A DNA stretch of 26,925 bases, taken from a virus. The position numbers were made by a program, and so were the translations under genes. Location: positions 1 to 26,925 of the IMG/VR virus record IMGVR_UViG_3300036719_003459; one strand, given 5' to 3'. The notes beneath the pieces are model-generated. The model ran no database searches. It was not told the origin of the DNA and saw nothing but the letters and a program-made list of their open reading frames with translations. Numbering within the stretch: position 1 is the first letter of the stretch; the number at the start of each line of letters is the position of its first letter. Positions 20,266 to 26,493 of the stretch are shown one piece after another.

Positions 20266-20508
20266 TTATTGATCTCCCCAAGTTTGTTTAAATTCAAAAT
20301 TACCTAAATAAATGTTCCTAACATCATCTAAAAATTCTTCCAGAGAAACTGGCAAATCCCAATTTAACATCAACCGGTAACCCGAGTCTGTCCACCAATC
20401 TATTGATTTGTTATTTAAAATTAAATAGCCTTGGTAGTCATCAGGAAGTTGGTCGATTTTATTTCGGATGCTGGGAATATCTGTGTAATAAATTGCTATT
20501 GAGTACAT
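20266..20508 (-). CDS. Hypothetical protein (80 aa)
   Basis: Begins MYSIAIYYTDIPSIRNKIDQ and contains WWTDSGYRLMLNWDLPVSLE and a helical end. It sits between two sugar genes, with four bases to the upstream gene and none to the epimerase. No family recognised. Confidence 0.65.
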   Translation of the reverse strand: MYSIAIYYTDIPSIRNKIDQLPDDYQGYLILNNKSIDWWTDSGYRLMLNWDLPVSLEEFLDDVRNIYLGNFEFKQTWGDQ

Positions 20509-20512
20509 TATT

Positions 20513-21262
20513 TTATTGATATTTTTCTTTAATTAAATCCCACGTCTGTTTCATCACATTTATCCTATCTTCAATCGGAAATCCTGTAAAGTGCCAAACA
20601 TAGGCATATTTGATAAAATAAGGAGTTGAGTCAAGTTTTAATTGCCAATTCCCGGTGAACATATTTTTACGATGGATTGATAAAAGGTTCCATTCAGGAT
20701 GCAACATTTCAATTTCTACATTATTTTTTTGTAAAAAGAAATTTAACAATGTTTGCTCTTTACCACCACCTTCAATTTCATGTATTTCATCTTGTTTTTC
20801 TAAATAAAAGTCTAACAAAGATTCAAATATATGAAGGTTTTCGTAACCACAAAAAAGAACTCCGGCATTTAAATATTTCATTAAATCCAATTTTACATCC
20901 GGAAAGAACTTTTGTCTCTGTTTAACTGAATCTAATAACCATTTCAAATCACATAAATCATTTACACCGTAAAACTTCCCATATTCAACTTGGTCAAATA
21001 TATTTGGTGCATCCCAACGAACCATCGTATCTGAATCAATGACTCCGATTTTTTGGTAATCTTGACCAACTAAATACACTTTTTCTTTATTCCATATAGG
21101 AAATCGTAGCCTTGGGTCGTTTTCAGTACAAATGTATAAATCAATATTATAACGTTTGCAATAATGTTCCCAAGTTTTGATACAATACTGGGCATATTCA
21201 GAATCTTTGAACTTTGAAGTTTCTGAATCGATGCTGGTGATGTAGATTAGATTTTTATTCAT
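20513..21262 (-). CDS. Glycosyltransferase, GT8-like (GT-A fold)
   Basis: 249 residues. QKIGVIDSDTMVRWDAPNIF (about 70-90) carries the D-x-D. YLNAGVLFCGYENLHIF has the N-A-G-x-L motif and GGGKEQTLLNFFLQKN the E-Q region. HFTGFPIEDR near the end supplies the H-x-x-G nucleotide-binding motif of GT8-like enzymes. It shares its first residues and overall plan with the gene at 16892. Donor and acceptor unknown. It abuts the large transferase upstream (21263). Confidence 0.75.
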   Translation of the reverse strand: MNKNLIYITSIDSETSKFKDSEYAQYCIKTWEHYCKRYNIDLYICTENDPRLRFPIWNKEKVYLVGQDYQKIGVIDSDTMVRWDAPNIFDQVEYGKFYGVNDLCDLKWLLDSVKQRQKFFPDVKLDLMKYLNAGVLFCGYENLHIFESLLDFYLEKQDEIHEIEGGGKEQTLLNFFLQKNNVEIEMLHPEWNLLSIHRKNMFTGNWQLKLDSTPYFIKYAYVWHFTGFPIEDRINVMKQTWDLIKEKYQ

Positions 21263-22411
21263 TTATGAAAAAGTTGGATTATCTTGCCAATCTGAACCTG
21301 CACCAGAACCACCAAATTCTCCTCCACCAAATTGACTTTCGTTGATTATTTCCCCAGTTGACATGATTGGTTCTGACATAAAAACATCAATATTTTCACG
21401 GTGTAGCATATAATGACTGAAATAATCAGTTACATTTATATTATTGGTTACAAAAAATCCACGGTCGTCTCTTTTAATATCTTCTGAAAGAGGAGTAAAT
21501 TCTTTTATCCGCTTATAATATTCACGTTTTTGAATATCTCCATGCCAAATATGAAATAGATTTCCTTTAACGTATGAAATCAATGGTTTATTTCTATTTG
21601 GATATTTTAATATTCGTAAATTTTCTCCCTCTGCTAAATAACTCCAAGATTTAATATCCTCTAAATCTCCAAAACTCTTTGAAATGCATGAACACGGAAT
21701 CTGACCAACAAAGGCATGAGCCATAATATGATCTGCGCCGCCAATCAATGCTTTGTCATATAATCCACCAATTTCTTTAAGATATTCAGTCCTTGCGCCC
21801 CAAGCAAATCCAACGTGACCATGAACATCATAATCATCTGACATTGCGTTTTTTGGACATAATCGAACATTTGAACCGAATGATCTCCAAATATTATACA
21901 TCCGAGCAACTACCGACGGCTGATCATTAATAAAATGTTTCCCTATGTTTTGATCTCTGGAAATGTCAGCCTCATCCCGATTTAAATGAAAGCAATATTC
22001 AAAAGGCTGAACGACATTATAATTTTCTAGTTCTTTACACGCATCAATTAACCAACGCTTGTTATCAAAAATTACATCAGTATCTAACCAAAATACATAT
22101 TTGTATTTTCCTTCTTCAATAATTTGTTTGATTATTTTATTTAACAGTGTTTCTTTATGCCACAAATGTTGGGGAACTATAATACTTTCCTTACAACCAT
22201 TTTTTGAAAAATGATTCGGAATTTCCGGAACGTCTCCTTCCAGAACACCTTCCAAAATAAAATAATTCAAATGTTTAATACTTTCAAACCATTTATCAAA
22301 TGCCTTCTTTCGGTATTCGTTTCGTTGCGGGTTGAAATAACAAGCAATAATGATTGCATCTTTGTGGTTGTGGTAACCACTTGTAAATAAATTTTTAAAA
22401 AAGTTTACCAT
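21263..22411 (-). CDS. Large glycosyltransferase-like protein with Gly-rich tail
   Basis: 382 residues. AIIIACYFNPQRNEYRKKAF opens the fold. YVFWLDTDVIFDNKRWLIDA (about 105-125) holds the D-x-D loop. GHVGFAWGARTEYLKEIGGL and YDKALIGGADHIMAHAFVG (about 195-230) match the G-G-x-D/E-D acceptor region of GT2-like enzymes. GNLFHIWHGD is the nucleotide-binding histidine stretch. The last 30 residues are a disordered Gly-rich tail (SQFGGGEFGGSGAGSDW) of a kind also seen at the ends of other phage-encoded proteins of this group. Substrate unknown. Confidence 0.72.
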   Translation of the reverse strand: MVNFFKNLFTSGYHNHKDAIIIACYFNPQRNEYRKKAFDKWFESIKHLNYFILEGVLEGDVPEIPNHFSKNGCKESIIVPQHLWHKETLLNKIIKQIIEEGKYKYVFWLDTDVIFDNKRWLIDACKELENYNVVQPFEYCFHLNRDEADISRDQNIGKHFINDQPSVVARMYNIWRSFGSNVRLCPKNAMSDDYDVHGHVGFAWGARTEYLKEIGGLYDKALIGGADHIMAHAFVGQIPCSCISKSFGDLEDIKSWSYLAEGENLRILKYPNRNKPLISYVKGNLFHIWHGDIQKREYYKRIKEFTPLSEDIKRDDRGFFVTNNINVTDYFSHYMLHRENIDVFMSEPIMSTGEIINESQFGGGEFGGSGAGSDWQDNPTFS

Positions 22412-22635
22412 TTTACGAAGTAATTTATTTCATTATATCTTCCACCAGTTTCAACTTTTAACCCATCTTCTTTAAGACGGTCAACCGTTTCATTACTTAA
22501 ATCATCAAATACGCAATAGAATTGTCCTTCTTGCGCAGTTTTTTTAAGTTTGTCTTGGACAATGGCCAATTCTACTGTTTGGTATTTTTTACTGACCGTT
22601 TCAGCAAGTTGTCGCAATTCTTCTGCAAAGTTCAT
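22405..22635 (-). CDS. Small phage-type hypothetical protein (76 aa)
   Basis: MNFAEELRQLAETVSKKYQT is a helix, followed by AIVQDKLKKTAQEGQFYCVF and ETVDRLKEDGLKVETGG and a closing strand (NEINYFVKW). The pattern, helix, A-x-x-G with a strand, then L-x-x-x-G-y-x-V, recurs in small proteins of unknown role in large phages. It overlaps the next gene by 7 bases. Confidence 0.65.
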   Translation of the reverse strand: MNFAEELRQLAETVSKKYQTVELAIVQDKLKKTAQEGQFYCVFDDLSNETVDRLKEDGLKVETGGRYNEINYFVKW

Positions 22636-22671
22636 ATTTTTAATTTGTTATAAACAAGTGAACAATATTTA

Positions 22672-22684
22672 ATTTGATTCAAAT
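22672..22684. repeat. Short perfect inverted repeat after a stop codon
   Basis: ATTTGA-T-TCAAAT is a 13-base perfect inverted repeat touching the stop codon of the gene at 22684, in a 48-base gap. It has no U-tract, so it is a poor terminator; it could be an operator half-site pair or chance in AT-rich DNA. Nothing else is seen in the gap 22636-22683. Confidence 0.3.
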
Positions 22685-22884
22685 CAATCATTACATTTTT
22701 CGTCGATCCAGTTTTGTGCTTCTTCATAAGTTTTAAATGATAGTGGGGAATCCCAGTCAATTACAAGTTTAAAATCATTTGTTTTAATTAACCCAAATAA
22801 ATAAGTTTTGCGCTTATAAATCCAATATTCATAAACATCCCACCATACTTCGGTAGGTTCAATTTTAAAATCTTCTTTTTTCAT
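22684..22884 (-). CDS. Small hypothetical protein (66 aa)
   Basis: MKKEDFKIEPTEVWWDVYEY is followed by WIYKRKTYLFGLIKTNDFKL and an acidic helix (FKTYEEAQNWIDEKCND). The aromatic, beta-then-helix plan is common among unknown phage proteins. It overlaps the gene upstream (22881) by four bases (ATGA). Confidence 0.65.
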   Translation of the reverse strand: MKKEDFKIEPTEVWWDVYEYWIYKRKTYLFGLIKTNDFKLVIDWDSPLSFKTYEEAQNWIDEKCND

Positions 22885-23081
22885 TTTATATTTCTAAATA
22901 ATAAAAGTTCAGATAGTTTTTCCGGAAGGCCAGAAGCGTTTATATAATATCGATCTGAATGTGACCATTTATCATATGTAAATTTTGTCGCATTTTCTTT
23001 TAGAATTGGTAGCATCCAATCGAGTTCTTGTTTTGTGATATCACTTGATGAAAAACCAAACGATTTCTTTTTCTTATTCAT
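22881..23081 (-). CDS. Small basic hypothetical protein (66 aa)
   Basis: MNKKKKSFGFSSSDITKQEL then DWMLPILKENATKFTYDKW and SGLPEKLSELLLFRNIK. The N-terminus is strongly basic. ATGA junctions join it to both neighbours. No family recognised. Confidence 0.65.
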   Translation of the reverse strand: MNKKKKSFGFSSSDITKQELDWMLPILKENATKFTYDKWSHSDRYYINASGLPEKLSELLLFRNIK

Positions 23082-23965
23082 TTTACAAAATTTTCGTGAT
23101 TTTTAATTGCTTCTGGGTGAGGTACATCAATGAATTGCGCCCATCGTGCTTTGTCTTGTCGGGAAGGGCGAATTATGATTTTATTTTGAACATCTAAACC
23201 CGATTCAAAAACATAATTTTGAGTGTTCATTTTTATGTTTTGTAGACCGTTCTCAAAGTCTTGCCAATACTGCTCGTCTTTCCTCCAAATAAGTTCATAT
23301 CGAAGTTCTTTGTATTTACCAGGTCTCCACCAACAATAATGTCGCACAAAAAAAGAATCTATTTTTTTAAGTTCTTTATAATCTTGTGTCAAATACCCCG
23401 AACCCATTTTTCTTCGATAATTATACCAATTATCAAATTTATAAACAAATCTACGATATTTTGGTGAATTTATATTGCAATTTTCGGTATAATATTGGGT
23501 TTCTAAAAAATCAATATATTTGACTGATAATCCTTCCCCAATATTCAACTTTGAAACTTCTTCTTGGATTAGTTGTTTATCAGTTTCAAGTAAAAATGAA
23601 TCGCTTTCAAAACAATAAATTTCATCTTCGATTTCAGGTTCAAAACAACTAATTGATTGGATGTAACATTCGGTTGCAGTTAAATTTGGATGATAAATTT
23701 GAGGAATTACACTAACTAAATTTGGATATTTTTCTTCCAAACTTTTAGTCAATTCCCAATCAAACCCGACAATACCTTTACCTTTATAAGTCCATTTACG
23801 ATTAAATTCTAATTCATCGTTAAATCCTTTATTTTCAGGACCAAGTGGCATTTTTCCTTCCGAAATGAAAATTTGATCAGGATTTAAGGTTTCAATTATA
23901 TTTGGAATCAAAAACTCCAGCAAATGAAATTCTGCAAAAGATGTTATAACTGCTATTCTTGCCAT
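23078..23965 (-). CDS. Glycosyltransferase-like protein
   Basis: 295 residues. MARIAVITSFAEFHLLEFLI opens like a GT-A fold. DEIYCFESDSFLLETDKQLI (about 113-133) has E-S-D-S in the place of the D-x-D loop. FVRHYCWWRPGKYKELRYEL later in the protein is an aromatic, basic stretch that could bind a nucleotide diphosphate. The call is less certain than for the other transferases, since the metal loop is non-standard. It overlaps both neighbours by a few bases and heads the run of sugar genes down to 16892. Confidence 0.5.
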   Translation of the reverse strand: MARIAVITSFAEFHLLEFLIPNIIETLNPDQIFISEGKMPLGPENKGFNDELEFNRKWTYKGKGIVGFDWELTKSLEEKYPNLVSVIPQIYHPNLTATECYIQSISCFEPEIEDEIYCFESDSFLLETDKQLIQEEVSKLNIGEGLSVKYIDFLETQYYTENCNINSPKYRRFVYKFDNWYNYRRKMGSGYLTQDYKELKKIDSFFVRHYCWWRPGKYKELRYELIWRKDEQYWQDFENGLQNIKMNTQNYVFESGLDVQNKIIIRPSRQDKARWAQFIDVPHPEAIKNHENFVK

Positions 23966-24150
23966 TCTTTTATATATTTTTTTGCAGTATCAAAACTCAA
24001 AATATAATGCTGCTTTAACTTTTTAAATTCTGAAACGGGCCAATTCAAATCATTACATCTTTGTAATTTGATTCGTTTCTTAATGTCATCAATATAGACA
24101 ACAAATAATTTCTCGTTTTGAACCGAAGTTACAATTGTTCCTACTTTCAT
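23953..24150 (-). CDS. Small beta-rich hypothetical protein (65 aa)
   Basis: The ATG at 24150 (MKVGTIVTSVQNEKLFVVYI) lies two bases after the endonuclease stop; an in-frame ATG at 24162 lies inside that gene and is less likely. The strands up to IKLQRCNDLNWPVSEF suggest a small barrel and the end is a helix (DTAKKYIKEWQE). This gene seems intact although the homing cassette lies directly upstream. Function unknown. Confidence 0.65.
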   Translation of the reverse strand: MKVGTIVTSVQNEKLFVVYIDDIKKRIKLQRCNDLNWPVSEFKKLKQHYILSFDTAKKYIKEWQE

Positions 24151-24151
24151 A

Positions 24152-24868
24152 TTATTTATCAATTAATTCTAATCTTCCGAGTAATATCCAGTTTCTAACT
24201 GACCATTGAGATATTTGAAAATAATCCCGAACTTCTTTTCTGGTTTGAAAAATTTGATTCGTTTCAGTATGGAAAAATGCCTTTTTATTCCATTCTTTAC
24301 GAGTTTTTATAATCGTTTTTCTCGTTTCTTCCGAATGCTGTTTTCCATAAAACGCATGATTCTCTCCCACAATCAACCCGGAAAACGTTTTACTCATATT
24401 TTGTTTATATTCAATCGTGTAAGTTTTCCCAATATTAAATTCAGAAATCTTACGCTTTCCTTCGGATGGATATGGTTTTAAAAATGTCCAATGTTTTTCC
24501 CCAGTCATCAATCCAGTTAACGTTTGACTTATTTGCTGTTTAATTTCCGATGACTGAATATTTCCGTTTTCACCACCTGTTCTACAATTATAACATTCGT
24601 CCAATTCGATTAATTCCAAAGTAACAACTTCTTTTTCATGGTCACTCGCCGCTTTTCTTGTTGGGTAATCAGTAATAATTTCTTTGGAAAAGTTTTCCTT
24701 ACCATATTTTTTAATTGCATCTTTCAATAAAGTCCCGGAACCCATATAACCATCATCTAAATTATCAGTAGAATGGATTCCATAATAATATTTACCGTTA
24801 ATCAAATTGGTAATTTTGTAAAAGTAATTGTGCAATCTTTCATTCTGTTCTTGTTTTGGTTGGTTCAT
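24152..24868 (-). CDS. GIY-YIG homing endonuclease (Seg-like)
   Basis: 238 residues. NYFYKITNLINGKYYYGIHS is the GIY-YIG strand pair, here with Y-Y-Y-G-I. DDGYMGSGTLLKDAIKKYGK (about 37-57) and NFSKEIITDY complete the catalytic domain as in the T4 Seg and I-TevI families; the catalytic Glu is probably in HEKEVVTLELIE. NUMOD-type DNA-binding repeats follow (GKRKISEFNIGKTYT, FYGKQHSEETRKTI) and a C-terminal helix-turn-helix-like end (FQTRKEVRDYFQISQWSVRN). Its start lies 29 bases inside an RHH gene in the +1 frame, exactly as for the LAGLIDADG gene at 11369. Confidence 0.88.
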   Translation of the reverse strand: MNQPKQEQNERLHNYFYKITNLINGKYYYGIHSTDNLDDGYMGSGTLLKDAIKKYGKENFSKEIITDYPTRKAASDHEKEVVTLELIELDECYNCRTGGENGNIQSSEIKQQISQTLTGLMTGEKHWTFLKPYPSEGKRKISEFNIGKTYTIEYKQNMSKTFSGLIVGENHAFYGKQHSEETRKTIIKTRKEWNKKAFFHTETNQIFQTRKEVRDYFQISQWSVRNWILLGRLELIDK

Positions 24869-25007
24869 TCAGATTCCTCATGGTATTAATTAAAGACTTT
24901 TCAACAAAGAAACTAATCTTCAAACCGTTTTCTTTACAATAACGAACTACAACGTCATGTATAATAGAATCGATTTGTAATGTTTTAAATTTCTTGTCTT
25001 GTTTCAT
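24840..25007 (-). CDS. Ribbon-helix-helix (Arc/MetJ-type) protein, cassette 2
   Basis: 55 residues from the ATG at 25007. Strand KKFKTLQIDS, helix HDVVVRYCKENG, then LKISFFVEKSLINTMRNLN. It is clearly related to the RHH protein at 12138: shared MKQ, H, YCK-x-N-x-LK, FV and LI-x-T positions, though the two share under half their residues. It overlaps the GIY-YIG gene by 29 bases. Likely an autorepressor that controls the endonuclease through the leader at 25008-25031; this is inference. Confidence 0.75.
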   Translation of the reverse strand: MKQDKKFKTLQIDSIIHDVVVRYCKENGLKISFFVEKSLINTMRNLNEPTKTRTE

Positions 25008-25031
25008 ACCTATAAGTATCCTAAATTTTAC
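25008..25031 (-). promoter_or_regulatory. Conserved leader/operator of homing cassette 2
   Basis: On the minus strand GTAAAATTTAGG and ATACTTATAGGT run into the ATG, then AAACAAGA. The same block precedes cassette 1 with one substitution and a small length change next to the ATG. Outside it the two upstream regions do not match. The start codon context here forms a looser inverted repeat (ATAC...GTAT, 25006-25019). Confidence 0.55.
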
Positions 25032-25037
25032 TATTAA

Positions 25038-25054
25038 CTACTAATTCATAGTAG
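25038..25054 (-). terminator. Small hairpin between the methyltransferase-like gene and cassette 2
   Basis: CTACT, a seven-base loop and AGTAG form a 5-bp stem just after the stop of the gene at 25063. The run behind it is AT-rich (TTAATAGT) but is not a U-tract. It may be a weak terminator or part of the cassette's control region. Nothing else is seen in 25032-25062. Confidence 0.3.
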
Positions 25055-25062
25055 ATTTAATG

Positions 25063-25893
25063 TTAAAGTTTTATTAATGCGCCGACACCGCCCCAGTTTT
25101 CATTTCCATTAACAAATTCAAAAACTTCATATAGTTGACTATCAATCATACAAATGTTTGGGTTATCTGACATTCTAACCTTAGTCAAATCCCTCCAAAA
25201 TTCGCCGACATAGACATTTCTTTCATGATGTCTGTCGCTGATGACCGTATCGTGAAAGCAAATCAGGCCGCCTTTATTGACAAATGGACTGTAATCCAAG
25301 AAGTCTTGTTTTACGCCTTCATAACTGTGATCTCCGTCAATGAAGAGTAAATCAATTCTATCTTTGTCGTCCTTTGACCTATTCAGAATTTTAAACCCAA
25401 TTAATTTTAAAAATTCAATTTGAGTTTTTTCTGAATGACTATCACCTCTAATAAAATGACAATTTTCAAACCGTTCATTAAACCACAAATCTCTCTTATC
25501 CATTTCCTCTTCCGAAATTCCACCATGCAGACCACCATCCGACATATCGATTGAAATACAAGTATCTGACCAGCCCCACTGATACCAATGTTCTTTATCC
25601 CTTCCAAATACTTCGTTCAACTTGTTCCAAATATAGAACGTTCCACCATATTTGGTTCCTATTTCAAGGACGTTAATAGGACGACCATCTTTCAAACCGG
25701 TATTTTGGATTAAAAAGTTGGTCAAATCAGTGATTTCTGACCTAACTTGTGGCATATAGAGTTTATACGCATCATCAATTATTTTTTGAAATTCATCTAT
25801 CATATCTGTGTATTTTTGTATTTTTTCAGTTGTATGCGTCGAAACTTGGTTCAACGCTTCTTTAAATAGGCTGTTTTTCATCAAATAATTCAT
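25063..25893 (-). CDS. Methyltransferase-like / CmcI-like protein
   Basis: 276 residues. NVLEIGTKYGGTFYIWNKLN (about 77-96) is the SAM-binding E-x-G-x-x-x-G motif. ISIDMSDGG gives the ribose-binding strand end. IDLLFIDGDHSYEGVKQDFL and LICFHDTVISDRHHERNV are the I-D-G-D-H and F-H-D motifs of the cephalosporin hydroxylase / Methyltransf_24 group, where they bind a divalent metal. Proteins of this group often methylate sugars. The ATG at 25893 lies 32 bases inside the HD gene; an in-frame ATG at 25881 is an alternative. Target unknown. Confidence 0.72.
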   Translation of the reverse strand: MNYLMKNSLFKEALNQVSTHTTEKIQKYTDMIDEFQKIIDDAYKLYMPQVRSEITDLTNFLIQNTGLKDGRPINVLEIGTKYGGTFYIWNKLNEVFGRDKEHWYQWGWSDTCISIDMSDGGLHGGISEEEMDKRDLWFNERFENCHFIRGDSHSEKTQIEFLKLIGFKILNRSKDDKDRIDLLFIDGDHSYEGVKQDFLDYSPFVNKGGLICFHDTVISDRHHERNVYVGEFWRDLTKVRMSDNPNICMIDSQLYEVFEFVNGNENWGGVGALIKL

Positions 25894-26422
25894 TTAAATG
25901 GGCGACCATTCTTTTTACCACACCACCATGATCATTAATATCTAACTTTGCAATGAACTCATGATGTTCATTTTTATACATCTCGAACAACTTTGGATTA
26001 TTTTCCAAAGATGCTTCAACATTTGCAATTCGATCACATAATTTCAATAAAATTGCATCAAACCGTGTTGCGATCTTTGGATATGTCTTTTCTTTACGTT
26101 CTACTCTGTTGGTTCCCGGTTCATCAGTAACCAAAAATACTAAAAGAGCAATATTCCAACCAAATGACTTCCAAATTCCTTCAAAAGTACAAGTAGTATC
26201 TTCCAAAATATCGTGAAGATAGGCGGCAGTTTGAATATCATCATTTAAATGAAACCGACTCGCAACTTCGTTTACATGATGAAGATGCTCTAAATACGAC
26301 ACATCACCATACATCTGTCCGTGGTGGTATTTGGCGGCGAAGTCTATCGCTCTTAACATAGATTCAACTTTTTCTATGATTTCAGGGCTGGTTCTGTTTC
26401 TAATTCTTTCGTATATATTCAT
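25862..26422 (-). CDS. HD hydrolase, MESH1/SpoT-like (putative alarmone hydrolase)
   Basis: 186 residues. AIDFAAKYHHGQMYGDVSYL then EHLHHVNEVA (about 25-54) supplies the H-x-G-Q-x-x-x-x-x-Y-x-x-H start. AAYLHDILEDTTCTFEGIW (66-84) has the H-D and E-D pairs. FGWNIALLVFLVTDEPGTNR and LLKLCDRIANV (about 125-135) complete the order of the (p)ppGpp hydrolase domain of RelA/SpoT and MESH1, including the D-x-x-x-N that binds Mn. No synthetase domain follows, and the length is that of a stand-alone hydrolase. It may remove (p)ppGpp or a related nucleotide during infection. A consensus promoter lies 16 bases before the ATG. Confidence 0.75.
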   Translation of the reverse strand: MNIYERIRNRTSPEIIEKVESMLRAIDFAAKYHHGQMYGDVSYLEHLHHVNEVASRFHLNDDIQTAAYLHDILEDTTCTFEGIWKSFGWNIALLVFLVTDEPGTNRVERKEKTYPKIATRFDAILLKLCDRIANVEASLENNPKLFEMYKNEHHEFIAKLDINDHGGVVKRMVAHLNELFDEKQPI

Positions 26423-26437
26423 ATAATTATTTTACCA

Positions 26438-26468
26438 CAAAGATATGGTAAGTTTTTCAATTAACCAA
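26438..26468 (-). promoter_or_regulatory. Consensus Bacteroidota promoter upstream of the HD gene
   Basis: On the minus strand: TTG (26466-26468), a 20-base spacer and TATCTTTG (26438-26445), an exact TAnnTTTG box. The start codon of the HD gene is 16 bases downstream, leaving a short leader. It lies in a 71-base non-coding gap (26423-26493), the clearest break between transcription units in this end of the window. Confidence 0.6.
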
Positions 26469-26493
26469 GAGCGTTAACAAATCATTATGAATA

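Larger units (their letters stand above)
2743..20690. repeat. Dispersed octamer AAAGGTTC / GAACCTTT
   Basis: Fifteen exact copies were found by eye on the two strands: 2743, 3178, 5720, 5740, 5786, 7799, 13120, 14077, 14982, 16579, 17158, 18521, 19733, 19983 and 20683. All seven copies written GAACCTTT on the plus strand are followed by G. They lie inside genes, in all three reading frames, so a codon-level cause is unlikely. At one third GC about one copy would be expected. No copy was found from 20691 to the end or between 7807 and 13119. Confidence 0.6.

Noticed and set aside
25407-25607. Minus-strand frame inside the methyltransferase-like gene
   Set aside because: It is a shadow of the I-D-G-D-H gene in another frame.
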